A stretch of 64,000 nt of DNA from an uncultured Granulosicoccaceae bacterium (GCA_938005265.1 CALLOA010000162.1:1-64000), one strand, 5' to 3'; counted from the first letter of the stretch, positions 1 through 9,030 are shown. A program made the numbers and translations. Notes: generated by a model from the sequence alone, not told the origin.

Positions 1-245
1 CAACGCAAAACAACTTCCGGGCAACGATACAGACATCGTGGCTTATCAACACCTTTAGCGGGATTGGGCAGTTTTTTGCATAATTCGTCAATGAAGTTGC
101 CCGATTAATAAAAGAAACGGGCGCTCAGGCTGTGGCAGCACGGAAACTGCCAACCAACAGCTTCGTATATACTCCTGTCAGCCGTGTCAAACTCTGACGC
201 ATCATTTCCGGCCGCAAATCAAGGTGGCTGACTGTACCTCCAATC
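1..245. other. left-edge spacer upstream of rnr
   Basis: Two short frames run in from the left edge and stop at 58 and 83, and a third at 105. Any of them could be the tail of a gene outside the window, but none is recognisable. In many gammaproteobacteria a tRNA-Leu lies before rnr; I looked for a T-loop and acceptor stem here and saw none. No convincing promoter was seen. Confidence 0.3.
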
Positions 246-2933
246 ATGAATCGAAAAAAAAATAAAACCTCAAACAATAAATCTGCAGACCAAACACCGC
301 GAAAAAAAAATCGCAAATCCGGGAAGTCTGCAAAATCTGTGGCTAAAAAGCCAAAGAAATCCTTAACTAATAATATTGAAGACAGTACGGAGAACGTTGA
401 AAATAAATACGATTCGCCGGTTGCCAGCCGTGATGAAATTCTTGCCTATCTTAAAAAGGAGTCCATTCCGAAGAAACTCAAAGATATCCAGTTAGCCTTT
501 GGCTATGGCAAGGATACCGATGAGTCAGAGGGGATACGCAGGCGTCTGGTCGCGATGTCACGCGACGGACAAATAATTACCAACCGGTCTGGTGCTTACC
601 TTCCAATCAACGATAGCGACCTGGTGGCGGGCTTTGTCTCTGCCAATTCACAGGGGTTCGGTTTTGTCATTTGTGATGATGGTAAAGATGATGTTTATCT
701 GAATGCTGCGCAAATGCGTCAGGTATTGCATGGTGACAAGGTCGTAGTGTGCATTACCGGTACCGATCATCGTGGACGTCGCGAAGGACGCATTACCGAT
801 GTCGTCGAGCGTGCTCATGCCCGGGTAGTCGGTAAACTCGTGGTTGATCAGGGTGTGGCGTTTGTCGCACCTGACAATCAGAAAATTCATCTCGATATCC
901 TGGTGGCGCCAGACAGTCTGGGTGATGCGCAAAACGGTGATATCGTGGTGGTGGAATTAACTGAACAGCCATCGCGCAAACATCCGCCTGTTGGCCGGAT
1001 AGTCGAAGTGCTGGGTGAGCATTTGCAAGCAGGCATGGAAATCGATGTGGCATTGCACAGTTACGGCATTCCATCCGACTGGCCATCAGAGGTTGAAAAA
1101 CAGACATCCCGTTTTAAAAAGAAACCAGGCAAGAAAGACAAGCACAACCGTCGTGACATATCTCACCTGCCACTGGTAACGATTGATGGTGAAGATGCGC
1201 GTGATTTCGATGATGCGGTTTATTGCGAACCCACGCCATCGGGGTGGCGATTATATGTGGCGATCGCTGACGTATCGCACTATGTCGAGGTAGGTACACC
1301 TCTGGACGACGAAGCACAAAAGCGTGGCACCTCTGTGTATTTTCCGGAACATGTTGTTCCGATGCTTCCTGAAGCGTTGTCCAACGGCTTGTGTTCAATT
1401 AACCCCGCTGTCGAGCGTTTGTGCATGTTGTGCATCATGTCACTAGCTCCCAGTGGTGAGCTCAAACGTACGCAATTTCAAAGAGCCGTTATGACATCAC
1501 ATGCGCGACTTACTTATACAGAAGTTGATGCGATGTTGACCAAGCGTGACAAGGGTTTGCGACGCAAGCACAAGGAACTGGTTCCGCATCTGGAGAATCT
1601 GCACAAGGTTTACAAAAAACTCAAAAAACTTCGTGCTAAGCGTGGATGTATTGAATTCGAGAGTCAGGAATCGAAATTTGTTTTTGACGAGAATCGCAAA
1701 ATTAGTGAAATTCTGCCGGTGGAACGTAACGATGCGCACAAGATGATTGAGGAGAGTATGGTTCTCGCTAATGTGGCGGCAGCCGCTTTTTTGCTGAAAG
1801 CAAAAATCCCCGCCCTGTATCGGGTTCATCATGGGCCTACCGCTGACAGGCTTGATGATCTGCGATCATTTCTGGCATTGCGTAATTTGTCCCTGGGTGG
1901 TGAAGACAAACCCGATACCACGCATTTTGCAGCACTTGCCAAAGAAGCTGAGAAGCTTCCCGACTCGCGTATTATTCAAATGGTGATGCTGCGCTCCATG
2001 CAAGCGGCTCTCTACACACCTGCGAACGACGGGCATTTTGGTCTGGCGCTTGACCACTATGCACACTTCACCTCACCGATAAGGCGCTATCCGGATTTGC
2101 TGGTACATCGTGCGATCGGGCATTTGCTGAACGGCGGTAAGGCTGCTGATTATGGTTACTCCGAAAACGAGATGATGAGCCTTGGGGAAAGCTGCTCCAT
2201 GACTGAGCGGCGTGCCGAAGAAGCCACCCGTGATGTTGTCGGGTGGCTTAAATGCGAATATATGCAGCATCATATCGGTGATGAATTTCAGGGCGTTGTG
2301 TCCTCGGTTACGTCATTTGGTCTGTTTGTACAGCTTGATAATCTGTTCATTGATGGCCTGGTGCATGTATCGACGCTGGGCCAGGACTATTTCCAGTTCG
2401 ATTCACGGGCGTTGACTCTGCGCGGCGAGCGTACCGGAGTGCGTTATGGCTTGGGCGACACAGTGCGAATTCGGATTGCGGCTGCCAATCTGGAGGAACG
2501 CAAAATTGATTTCGAAATGCTCGATGTTGTTAATTCAGCAGCTTCTGCAAAGAGTGATCGACGAGGTAGTAAACCCGGGAAACGCAAGGCTAAAAACAAG
2601 AGCGAAAAGCGAAAGGTTGCAGCAAAAGGCGCAAGCGACAAGAAATCAAAACAGCGTAAAGGCAAAGCACAAAAATCGACGAAATCGACCGAAACAGGAA
2701 AATCGGGGAAAACTACGGCTGATAGTGTTGCCAACGAAGCGACAAACGATCTGGTAAACGATTTGGTTAAGAGTCGTACGCAAGCCGGGTCGGCCAAACC
2801 GAAATCGCGGGATAGCGTCGCAAAGAAGAAAAAAACGTCAAAGCCCGCGACGGATAAGAAACGATCGAGCTCTGGCAAAAGTGCGACTGGCAAGAAGAAC
2901 GTCTGGAAAAAGAAGAAAAGCAGTCGTAGTTAA
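246..2933 (+). CDS. rnr: ribonuclease R
   Basis: A 3'-5' processive hydrolytic exoribonuclease that degrades structured RNA and takes part in mRNA turnover, rRNA quality control and trans-translation. At 895 aa it is longer than the roughly 800 aa usual for the family. It has a basic low-complexity head (about residues 1-60), an RNase-R-type winged-helix and cold-shock region, then the RNB domain. The catalytic acidic cluster reads DGEDARDFDDA at about residue 315. An S1 domain follows at about 675-760, then a Lys/Ser-rich tail of about 130 residues. Such tails help RNase R unwind and bind RNA. Downstream rlmB, in the usual rnr-rlmB order, confirms the assignment over RNase II. The ATG has no strong Shine-Dalgarno sequence. 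Confidence 0.95.
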   Translation: MNRKKNKTSNNKSADQTPRKKNRKSGKSAKSVAKKPKKSLTNNIEDSTENVENKYDSPVASRDEILAYLKKESIPKKLKDIQLAFGYGKDTDESEGIRRRLVAMSRDGQIITNRSGAYLPINDSDLVAGFVSANSQGFGFVICDDGKDDVYLNAAQMRQVLHGDKVVVCITGTDHRGRREGRITDVVERAHARVVGKLVVDQGVAFVAPDNQKIHLDILVAPDSLGDAQNGDIVVVELTEQPSRKHPPVGRIVEVLGEHLQAGMEIDVALHSYGIPSDWPSEVEKQTSRFKKKPGKKDKHNRRDISHLPLVTIDGEDARDFDDAVYCEPTPSGWRLYVAIADVSHYVEVGTPLDDEAQKRGTSVYFPEHVVPMLPEALSNGLCSINPAVERLCMLCIMSLAPSGELKRTQFQRAVMTSHARLTYTEVDAMLTKRDKGLRRKHKELVPHLENLHKVYKKLKKLRAKRGCIEFESQESKFVFDENRKISEILPVERNDAHKMIEESMVLANVAAAAFLLKAKIPALYRVHHGPTADRLDDLRSFLALRNLSLGGEDKPDTTHFAALAKEAEKLPDSRIIQMVMLRSMQAALYTPANDGHFGLALDHYAHFTSPIRRYPDLLVHRAIGHLLNGGKAADYGYSENEMMSLGESCSMTERRAEEATRDVVGWLKCEYMQHHIGDEFQGVVSSVTSFGLFVQLDNLFIDGLVHVSTLGQDYFQFDSRALTLRGERTGVRYGLGDTVRIRIAAANLEERKIDFEMLDVVNSAASAKSDRRGSKPGKRKAKNKSEKRKVAAKGASDKKSKQRKGKAQKSTKSTETGKSGKTTADSVANEATNDLVNDLVKSRTQAGSAKPKSRDSVAKKKKTSKPATDKKRSSSGKSATGKKNVWKKKKSSRS

Positions 2934-2941
2934 GGAGGCGT

Positions 2942-2980
2942 ATGAAACAGGCTATGCCCTTGATCGGCTTAATCTGTTAG
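2942..2980 (+). CDS. possible 12-codon leader ORF before rlmB
   Basis: A strong Shine-Dalgarno sequence (TAAGGAGG, 2931-2938) overlaps the rnr stop codon. It precedes an ATG at 2942 that encodes MKQAMPLIGLIC and ends at TAG (2978-2980). The frame is the same as rlmB, whose ATG is at 2990. This could be a leader peptide for translational coupling, or the remains of a longer rlmB N-terminus closed by an amber codon. RlmB proteins normally begin close to the 2990 start, so the coupling reading is preferred. It is too short for homology evidence. Confidence 0.35.
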   Translation: MKQAMPLIGLIC

Positions 2981-2989
2981 GTTTGCCAG

Positions 2990-3769
2990 ATGAAAGCGCA
3001 ACTTGTTTACGGGACCCACCCGGTTACCGCTCTGCTTGAGTATCAACCGGAGCGAATTAAACGGCTGTTCGTCGCCAATGCAAGCAATGGAAAATCACCG
3101 CAAAGATTGGCTGATGTAGCTGAGCTGGCCAATCAACACGGAATAGCCGTTGAACCTGTCTCGGGCCGCTGGCTTGAGGAAAACTTGCCCGGTGTGCCTC
3201 ATCAGCGCCTCGTTGCGGAATACCTGCCACTAGCACCGCGCGGTCTCAAAGAACTTCAATCACTGGTTAAAGCCAACACCGATGATCAGCGATTGCTGCT
3301 GGTGCTTGATAATGTTCTTGATCCACATAATCTGGGGGCTTGCCTGCGTGTCGCGTCCGGCATGGGTGTATTTGCTGTCATCGTGCCTGCAAATAACAGC
3401 GCTGGCTTGACAGCTGCCGCCCACAAGTCAGCGGCCGGGGCTGCTGCCATGTTGCCAGTGTTTCAGGTCAGCAATCTCGCCCGCAGCTTGCAGATGCTCA
3501 AAGACGAGGGTTTCTGGGCCTATGGCGCGGCAGGAGAGGCTTCGACAATGGCGGCTGAGGTGGAATACAGCGGCTCCAGCGTAATAATCATGGGCGGCGA
3601 GGGCGGTGGGCTACGAGCCAGGACCCGAGAATTATGTGATGTGCTGTTTAGTATTCCGATGTTTGGCGCTTTGCAAAGCTACAATGTCTCGGTTGCGGCA
3701 GGTATCTCGCTCTATGCCGTAAGGGCTCATTGGTCCGGCGCGGCACGCGCCAGAGCTGAATCCGCTTAG
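2990..3769 (+). CDS. rlmB: 23S rRNA (guanosine-2251-2'-O)-methyltransferase
   Basis: A SPOUT-class SAM-dependent enzyme that 2'-O-methylates G2251 in the peptidyl-transferase P loop of 23S rRNA. The protein is 259 aa. An N-terminal substrate-binding domain starts MKAQLVYGTHPV, the family beginning. The SpoU domain carries the conserved LDNVLDPHNLGACLR block at about residue 104, IIMGGEGGGL at about 200, and the knot-forming YNVSVAAGISLY near the end. It lies 56 bases after rnr and is probably cotranscribed with it. Its own ribosome-binding site is weak (TTAGG), and translation may be coupled to the leader frame at 2942. Confidence 0.95.
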   Translation: MKAQLVYGTHPVTALLEYQPERIKRLFVANASNGKSPQRLADVAELANQHGIAVEPVSGRWLEENLPGVPHQRLVAEYLPLAPRGLKELQSLVKANTDDQRLLLVLDNVLDPHNLGACLRVASGMGVFAVIVPANNSAGLTAAAHKSAAGAAAMLPVFQVSNLARSLQMLKDEGFWAYGAAGEASTMAAEVEYSGSSVIIMGGEGGGLRARTRELCDVLFSIPMFGALQSYNVSVAAGISLYAVRAHWSGAARARAESA

Positions 3770-3802
3770 CCTGCGAGAATCAGTATCCTGGCTTGCTCAG
3801 GA

Positions 3803-3830
3803 TTGACAATCATAGGAAGGCTGTTATCCT
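3803..3830 (+). promoter_or_regulatory. probable sigma-70 promoter of the rpsF operon
   Basis: A perfect -35 box TTGACA (3803-3808) and a -10-like TATCCT (3825-3830) are separated by 16 bases, about 90 bases before rpsF. A 6-bp hairpin (ATCCTG/CAGGAT, 3785-3803) sits just upstream, at the end of the rlmB transcript, without a T-tract. Confidence 0.55.
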
Positions 3831-3921
3831 TGTCTGGTTAACCAATCTGTTTCTCCTTGTCTCGTGACGAACTATTTCCTTGTTGTGAATGCGTTGCAGG
3901 CAAACCCCATAAGGAGTCGTC

Positions 3922-4377
3922 GTGAGACACTATGAAATCGTGTTTCTGGTCCATCCTGACCAGAGTGAACAGGTGCCGGCAATGGTCGAGCGCTATCGCG
4001 GAATTATCGAAAGCGGTGAAGGTGTCATACACCGGCACGAAGATTGGGGGCGTCGTCAGCTGGCCTATCCAATCAACAAAATCTACAAAGCCCACTATAT
4101 CCTGCTTAACATCGAGTGCGAGAAAGACGTACTGGATGAGCTCACCAGCGCATTTCGTTTCAACGACGCGGTCATTCGCCATATGGTGATGAAAATGGAC
4201 AAGGCCGTAACCGCGCCTTCTTTGCTTCACAAAAGAGAAGACAGCAGTGAGTCACCAGCACCTTCAGATGATTCAACAGGTGCTGCAGGTGAGTCTTCCG
4301 GTGATGACGCTGATCTGGGTGGACCAGACGCAAGTGATGAAGCTGCTGCTGAAACTGCAGCTGTGCCCAGTACCTAG
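3922..4377 (+). CDS. rpsF: 30S ribosomal protein S6
   Basis: A structural protein of the small-subunit platform that binds 16S rRNA together with S18. Residues 1 to about 100 match S6 from the first residues ([17 protein letters not shown]). The rest, about residues 103-151, is a Ser/Asp/Glu/Ala-rich acidic tail. S6 tails vary and are glutamylated in E. coli, but this one is long. The start is GTG at 3922 with AAGGAG six bases upstream. It heads the operon rpsF-rpsR-membrane protein-rplI-dnaB. priB, found between rpsF and rpsR in enterics, is absent, as in Pseudomonas. Confidence 0.96.
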   Translation: MRHYEIVFLVHPDQSEQVPAMVERYRGIIESGEGVIHRHEDWGRRQLAYPINKIYKAHYILLNIECEKDVLDELTSAFRFNDAVIRHMVMKMDKAVTAPSLLHKREDSSESPAPSDDSTGAAGESSGDDADLGGPDASDEAAAETAAVPST

Positions 4378-4401
4378 AAACCGTCATAAAGGATACCTAA
4401 C

Positions 4402-4626
4402 ATGTCACGTTACTTCAGACGCAGAAAGTATTGTCGCTTCACCGCAGAAGGCATTACTGAAATCGATTATAAGGATGTTGAACTGCTGAAAGGATTTGTC
4501 ACGGAAACCGGCAAAATCGTCCCTAGCAGAATCACCGGTACCAAAGCCAGATATCAGCGTAAGTTAGCTTCTGCAATCAAGCGCTCACGTTATATCGCTT
4601 TGTTGCCCTATACCGACCAGCACTAA
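4402..4626 (+). CDS. rpsR: 30S ribosomal protein S18
   Basis: A 74-aa small-subunit protein that pairs with S6 on the platform. It has the family N-terminus ([13 protein letters not shown]), the central [18 protein letters not shown] block and the basic RNA-binding C-terminal half ([17 protein letters not shown]). It starts 24 bases after rpsF, with AAAGGA as the ribosome-binding site. Confidence 0.97.
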   Translation: MSRYFRRRKYCRFTAEGITEIDYKDVELLKGFVTETGKIVPSRITGTKARYQRKLASAIKRSRYIALLPYTDQH

Positions 4627-4674
4627 GAAGCAATATTGTTTGTACGAGGCGGGCTTTAGTTGTACCCGGTCCTG

Positions 4675-4702
4675 GTGGCAACCCGGAATCCGGGCTTGCC
4701 AC
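4675..4702. promoter_or_regulatory. strong hairpin after rpsR
   Basis: GTGGCAA-CCCGG-AAT-CCGGG-C-TTGCCAC folds into a 12-bp stem with a single bulged C. No T-tract follows directly, so it is more likely an mRNA stability or processing element, or a partial attenuator between rpsR and the next gene, than a simple terminator. Confidence 0.5.
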
Positions 4703-4758
4703 GGCATCGGTTGGCCTTTTGAGTCGGTACTAGCGGGCAGTCATTCATTAAAGTGCAC

Positions 4759-4792
4759 TGAATCAAGTACGCTGAATCAAGTACGCTGAATC
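4759..4792. repeat. 14-bp tandem duplication
   Basis: TGAATCAAGTACGC occurs twice head to tail and a partial third copy (TGAATC) follows, in the spacer between rpsR and the membrane-protein gene. Confidence 0.9.
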
Positions 4793-4850
4793 GACTGGCC
4801 GTTGAATTAAAACCTCCTGAACAAAATCACCGGGCCGGTTTTTTAAAAAA

Positions 4851-5864
4851 ATGTTGAAGCTTGCAGAGATGGCGCTGCGGGGGCCACTACAGGCTGCCTC
4901 CGTGTCAACCGGCCTGTTACTTACAGGTCTGTTCCTGCCGTTCCTGCTTGGTGCCATGGGAGCGTTTGCTTCCCTTGCATTTGTCTGGTGTAGCGCAGGT
5001 GTGCTGGCGCTGGTGCTGCTGCGACAGGGAACGCAGTCTGCTCTGGCCAGTCTTGGCCTGGCGCTGCTTCTGGTCTCCGTACTGTCGGTCGTCATGGGCA
5101 GCGGCTGGTTTCAGATGATCGTGGTGACATTGCAGTTCTGGTTGCCTGCTCTGATACTGGGGCTGGTGTTGAGGCGAACTGTTAGCCTGGATCTGGCAGT
5201 TGCGGCAGGCGCTGGTATCGGGATTGCCGCGGTGCTGACCATGCACCTGCTGATGGGTGACCCGGCTGCAGCCTGGCAGACGTTTTTCGAAGATCATCTG
5301 CAGAGCACTCTTGCGCAGCTTGAAACTACGCAGCTTGAAACTGCTGGTGGTGATCTGGAGGGTTCAGGAGCTGCTGTTAATGCGGATTCTCTGCAGCTGA
5401 GAGAACAATTGGCAGCCTTGCAAGCCAACATTGGCGTAATGGCGAGGCTTGCCACGCCTACCATGGGAATTATGATGATGCTCTGTGGTATTGGCAGTGT
5501 CTTGCTGGCCAGAAGTTGGCAGGCAAGGCTGTTTAATCCCGGTGGTTTCCAGAAGGAATTCCACCAGCTGCGTTTTGGAAAGGCCTTTTCGCTGGCTGTA
5601 TTAGGTTTCGCGACACTCGCAATGTTGTTGCAAGTGGCATTGCTTAATCACATCGCAATGGTACTGCTGGCTGCAGTAATGTTTCAGGGGCTTGCTGTGA
5701 TGCATTACGTAGTCAAAAATCGTGGTATGTCCAGTGCCTGGCTGGTCGGATTGTATGTACTGCTTTTGCTGCCGCACACGTCGGCTTTGCTTGGTGCAAT
5801 GGGGTTAGCAGACAATTGGCTGGATATACGCAAAAGAATAGCTCCGCCGCCGAATGGTGAATAA
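4851..5864 (+). CDS. DUF2232-like polytopic membrane protein
   Basis: A 337-aa protein made mostly of hydrophobic helices (about 7-8 predicted segments), with a hydrophilic loop at about residues 140-195. A membrane protein of this type sits between rpsR and rplI in Pseudomonas and relatives, and the position supports a conserved but uncharacterised role. The hydrophilic loop contains a 15-bp period duplication (5314-5342) that gives QLETTQLET. The ATG at 4851 follows an A-run rather than a clear Shine-Dalgarno sequence. No catalytic motif is visible, so no function is assigned. Confidence 0.75.
   Translation: MLKLAEMALRGPLQAASVSTGLLLTGLFLPFLLGAMGAFASLAFVWCSAGVLALVLLRQGTQSALASLGLALLLVSVLSVVMGSGWFQMIVVTLQFWLPALILGLVLRRTVSLDLAVAAGAGIGIAAVLTMHLLMGDPAAAWQTFFEDHLQSTLAQLETTQLETAGGDLEGSGAAVNADSLQLREQLAALQANIGVMARLATPTMGIMMMLCGIGSVLLARSWQARLFNPGGFQKEFHQLRFGKAFSLAVLGFATLAMLLQVALLNHIAMVLLAAVMFQGLAVMHYVVKNRGMSSAWLVGLYVLLLLPHTSALLGAMGLADNWLDIRKRIAPPPNGE
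5314..5342 (+). repeat. 15-bp period tandem duplication inside a CDS
   Basis: CGCAGCTTGAAACT is repeated with a period of 15 bases and stays in frame (QLETTQLET) in a soluble loop of the membrane protein. Confidence 0.85.
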
Positions 5865-5917
5865 CCGCTTGGCAAGTTGAACAACTGAAGTTTGATAACA
5901 GAATTGAGGATTTGGTG

Positions 5918-6370
5918 ATGCAGGTTATCCTGTTAGAAAATATAGACAAGCTTGGTAATCTTGGTGATCTGGTTGATGTAAAAGCCGGTTTTGCCAGAAA
6001 TTTTCTTTTGCCTCAAAACAAAGCTGAGCCCGCGACCAAAGACAATGTCGAAGCTTTTGAAGCACGTCGTGCTGAGCTAGAGAAAATTCAGGCTGAGGCT
6101 CGAGCATCCGCCGAGGCGCGTGCGTCCAAGCTTGAAGGTGCTGTGATTACAATCGAAGCCAGAGCGGGTACAGAGGGCAAGCTGTTTGGTTCGATCGGAA
6201 CTGAGGATATCAGAGGTGCAATCTCTGACGCCGTTGTTGCTGTTGAGAAGAAAGAAATTCGTATGCCAGATGGCCCACTGCGCAACATCGGTGAACACGA
6301 AATTTCACTGCACCTCCATTCAGACGTTGATGTTTCAGTTGTAGTTCAAGTAGTTGCTGAAGCCGAGTAA
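5918..6370 (+). CDS. rplI: 50S ribosomal protein L9
   Basis: A 150-aa large-subunit protein with two globular domains joined by a long helix. It binds 23S rRNA and limits frameshifting. The start at 5918 gives the family N-terminus [13 protein letters not shown] and has GAGGA seven bases upstream; in-frame TTG and GTG codons at 5912 and 5915 are less likely. The N-domain ends near [11 protein letters not shown], the Glu/Ala-rich connecting helix spans about 45-75, and the C-domain follows ([12 protein letters not shown]). Confidence 0.97.
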   Translation: MQVILLENIDKLGNLGDLVDVKAGFARNFLLPQNKAEPATKDNVEAFEARRAELEKIQAEARASAEARASKLEGAVITIEARAGTEGKLFGSIGTEDIRGAISDAVVAVEKKEIRMPDGPLRNIGEHEISLHLHSDVDVSVVVQVVAEAE

Positions 6371-6386
6371 TTCACAGCCAATATCT

Positions 6387-6403
6387 GGCAGCTTCCAGCT
6401 GCC
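6387..6403. promoter_or_regulatory. hairpin after rplI
   Basis: GGCAGCT-TCC-AGCTGCC is a perfect 7-bp stem that can be extended by two pairs. Only GTTTG follows, so termination would be weak. It may cause partial termination or pausing before dnaB. Confidence 0.4.
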
Positions 6404-6507
6404 GGGTTTGTGAGTATATTTTGTCGGTAATGTCTGCAACAGCCTTGGAGGCACAGTCAGAAATTTGTTATCGTTAGCGCCCTCAAGAATTCAAGGGTTC
6501 GATCCAG

Positions 6508-8316
6508 ATGACAAACGGGCAGGGCGATTTACCGGCTGACAATCAAGAACAAAGCCGGGTTCCTGCTAGCGAAGGGGACGGACAAGACGTTTTCACAGCG
6601 TCTCTGGCGGAAGGCGAGCCGCTGCCATCAGGCGAGGGCGAGGGCGATCTGCCGCCGGGCAACTATCCGGATTCATCAACGCTGCATTCATCAACACTGG
6701 ATTCAACAATACCGGATTTACCGCCAGAGGCTTTCGCCCAGGCACCTGACGAGCCGTTCGATTCTTTTTCCCCTGCCAGTATGTCTGGTGGCATCTACGC
6801 GACCAGTGAGGCTTTGAGACACGCTGCCTCGCGTTTACCTCCCCATTCGGTCGAGTCCGAGCAAGCGCTTTTGGGCGGGTTGTTGCTATCCCCTGACAGT
6901 TTTGAAAACTCGGCGGATATTGTTGTTGAATCTGATTTTTACCAGTATGATCATCGATTGATCTATCGCGCGATTGTTGCGCTTTCCAGTGACAATCAAC
7001 CCACTGACGTGGTCACAATTACCGTTTGGCTGGAGCAAAATGCTTTGCTTGCTGATGCGGGAGGCTTGCAGTATATACAGGCGTTGGCCGAAGAGTCACC
7101 CGGTGCTGCGAATATCACCGCTTACGCCAATATCGTGCGTGAACGTTCCGTGTTACGGCAATTGATTGCTGCCAGCAATGAGATAACGGATGCTGCCTAC
7201 ACACCTGAAGGGCGCAGCAGTAAGGATTTGCTGGATTTTGCTGAGAGCAAGGTATTCTCGATAGCTGATCAGACGGCTCGTCACACTCAGGGCTTTTCCA
7301 ACATAAAGACGGTGCTGGCCAGTACGCTCGATCGTATTTCCTACTTGTTTGAAACTCAGGAAGCCATCACTGGCCTGGGTACCGGTTTCACCGAGCTGGA
7401 TGAGAAAACCTCTGGGTTGCAATCGTCTGATCTGATTATCGTTGCAGGTCGGCCGTCTATGGGCAAGACGACGTTTGCCATGAACATTGCTGAAAATGCG
7501 GCGATTGCAGGTGATTACCCGGTCGCTGTGTTCAGTATGGAAATGCCGGCGGACCAGCTGGCTATGCGGATGATTGCCTCTCTAGGCAGAATCGAATTGC
7601 AAAAACTGCGTACCGGCAAGCTGAGCGAACAGGATTGGCCGCGCATAACGTCAGCCATCAGTCTGTTGAACAGTAAGCGCAACCTTTTTATCGATGATAC
7701 TCCCGCACTTACTCCCACCGATGTCAGGGCCAGGGCACGCAGACTGAAACGCGAGCACGGTGGTATAGGGTTGATCGTTATTGATTATTTGCAACTAATG
7801 CGTCTGGCTTCAACGGTAGAGAACAAGGCTACTGAAATTGCGGAGATTTCGCGATCCCTTAAAGCGTTGGCGAAAGAGCTTGATGTGCCTATTATTGCTC
7901 TGTCACAGTTGAACCGAAGTCTGGAGCAAAGACCGGACAAGCGACCTATCATGTCTGATCTGCGTGAATCCGGAGCGATAGAGCAGGATGCAGACGTGAT
8001 TATGTTTATATACCGTGAAGAAGTTTACGAGCCAGACAAGGAAGAAGTTAAAGGTCTGGCAGAGGTGCTGATAAGGAAGCAGCGAAACGGCCCCATAGGG
8101 GCCTGTAAATTAAGCTTTATTGGTTCTTTTACGCGCTTTGAGAATTTCTCACCCGAGCTGGCCGCAGCCAGGCAGTTCGGCCAGATTGGCAACAATCCTC
8201 CGAGCAACGCGAGTGGAGAGGTAGCCAAGGTAGTACCCGCCACGCCTTCTGCTACAGGTGATCAAGGCAATGCCAGTAGCAATACCGGTACTGCGGTCAG
8301 CATGGATGATTTTTAG
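6508..8316 (+). CDS. dnaB: replicative DNA helicase DnaB
   Basis: The hexameric 5'-3' helicase that unwinds the replication fork and recruits primase. At 602 aa it is far longer than the usual 460-470. The canonical N-domain begins only at about residue 113 (LPPHSVESEQALLGG). Before it lies an acidic, Ser/Pro/Gly-rich stretch without motifs that contains a 15-bp-period repeat (6671-6700). The RecA-like core has Walker A GRPSMGKTT at about 314, Walker B LIVIDYLQLM at about 421, and the conserved SDLRESGAIEQDAD. An in-frame ATG at 6781 would give a 511-aa protein but has no Shine-Dalgarno sequence; the 6508 ATG has AAGGG ten bases upstream. Confidence 0.95.
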   Translation: MTNGQGDLPADNQEQSRVPASEGDGQDVFTASLAEGEPLPSGEGEGDLPPGNYPDSSTLHSSTLDSTIPDLPPEAFAQAPDEPFDSFSPASMSGGIYATSEALRHAASRLPPHSVESEQALLGGLLLSPDSFENSADIVVESDFYQYDHRLIYRAIVALSSDNQPTDVVTITVWLEQNALLADAGGLQYIQALAEESPGAANITAYANIVRERSVLRQLIAASNEITDAAYTPEGRSSKDLLDFAESKVFSIADQTARHTQGFSNIKTVLASTLDRISYLFETQEAITGLGTGFTELDEKTSGLQSSDLIIVAGRPSMGKTTFAMNIAENAAIAGDYPVAVFSMEMPADQLAMRMIASLGRIELQKLRTGKLSEQDWPRITSAISLLNSKRNLFIDDTPALTPTDVRARARRLKREHGGIGLIVIDYLQLMRLASTVENKATEIAEISRSLKALAKELDVPIIALSQLNRSLEQRPDKRPIMSDLRESGAIEQDADVIMFIYREEVYEPDKEEVKGLAEVLIRKQRNGPIGACKLSFIGSFTRFENFSPELAAARQFGQIGNNPPSNASGEVAKVVPATPSATGDQGNASSNTGTAVSMDDF

Positions 8317-8416
8317 GCTCCGACAATGGACTATCTAACCGGAATGGAATATCTGATAAAAACTTAAAATCATCTCGACAATTTGCCCGCTTGGCCTGTC
8401 CTGCGCTTGTCCTGCT

Positions 8417-8447
8417 AATGATTGTTGTTCACAATGATTGTTGTTCA
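8417..8447. repeat. 16-bp period tandem duplication
   Basis: AATGATTGTTGTTCA occurs twice (8417-8431 and 8433-8447) with one base between, in the convergent spacer between dnaB and fdxA. Confidence 0.9.
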
Positions 8448-8490
8448 AATCAATGCTGGTCAAATTGCCGATGGAGATGGTGTATGAGGG

Positions 8491-8814
8491 TTAACGTTCC
8501 AGGTGCTGCAATTTATCAGGAACTTCTTCCCATTCTTTGGCATCTTCCGGCGGATCTTTTTGCATCGTAATGACTGGCCAAATAGCTGATAACTCAGCGT
8601 TCAGTGCAGTATAAGCCTCTTGATCTTCAGGTAAATCTTCCTCAGCGTAGATTGCATTGATCGGGCATTCCGGCTCGCAGAGGGAACAATCTATGCATTC
8701 TTCCGGGTCAATTACCAGAAAGTTGGGTCCTTCGTGAAAGCAGTCCACAGGACATACTTCGACACAGTCTGTGTATTTGCATTTGATGCAGTTATTCGTC
8801 ACCACGAAAGTCAT
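8491..8814 (-). CDS. fdxA: 7Fe-8S ferredoxin FdxA
   Basis: A small cytoplasmic electron carrier with one 3Fe-4S and one 4Fe-4S cluster. It is 107 aa from the ATG at 8814, which is preceded by GGAGAAGAG and gives the family start [17 protein letters not shown]. The two cluster motifs are at about residues 9-24 (with [10 protein letters not shown]) and 40-50 ([16 protein letters not shown]). The acidic C-terminal half ([16 protein letters not shown]) is usual for the Azotobacter FdI-like family. It is transcribed away from galU. Confidence 0.93.
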   Translation of the reverse strand: MTFVVTNNCIKCKYTDCVEVCPVDCFHEGPNFLVIDPEECIDCSLCEPECPINAIYAEEDLPEDQEAYTALNAELSAIWPVITMQKDPPEDAKEWEEVPDKLQHLER

Positions 8815-8846
8815 TAAGGCTCTTCTCCGTTCTGGCTTACAAGTTG

Positions 8847-8898
8847 CAAATAGTAACAAAAATCTAACCTTCAAAGCATACCCTATGCTTACTATTTG
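8847..8898. promoter_or_regulatory. nested inverted repeats between fdxA and galU
   Basis: A 10-bp outer inverted repeat (CAAATAGTAA at 8847, TTACTATTTG ending at 8898) encloses a perfect inner palindrome AAGCATA-CCC-TATGCTT (8874-8890). The two overlap by two bases. The position just upstream of fdxA, in a divergent promoter region, suggests an operator or a cruciform-forming site. No regulator can be named. Confidence 0.5.
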
Positions 8899-9030
8899 GG
8901 TAAAACTGCTTTGCAGTAATCACTAACAGATATCCATGAAGATCCGGGTTGGTCGTAAACAGTACCCGTTTCGTTTTTTAGCCCTGACGGTTTCAATATC
9001 CGGCAGAGCTCAATTCATAGGGAGTAATCC

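Noticed and set aside
3770-3921. Possible S6-S18 autoregulatory RNA motif in the rpsF leader
   Set aside because: The leader is the right place, but I could not find a stem with the conserved bulge convincingly by eye.
6496-6505. T-loop-like GGTTCGATCC that could mark a tRNA
   Set aside because: No acceptor, D or anticodon stems can be built around it and dnaB starts three bases later.
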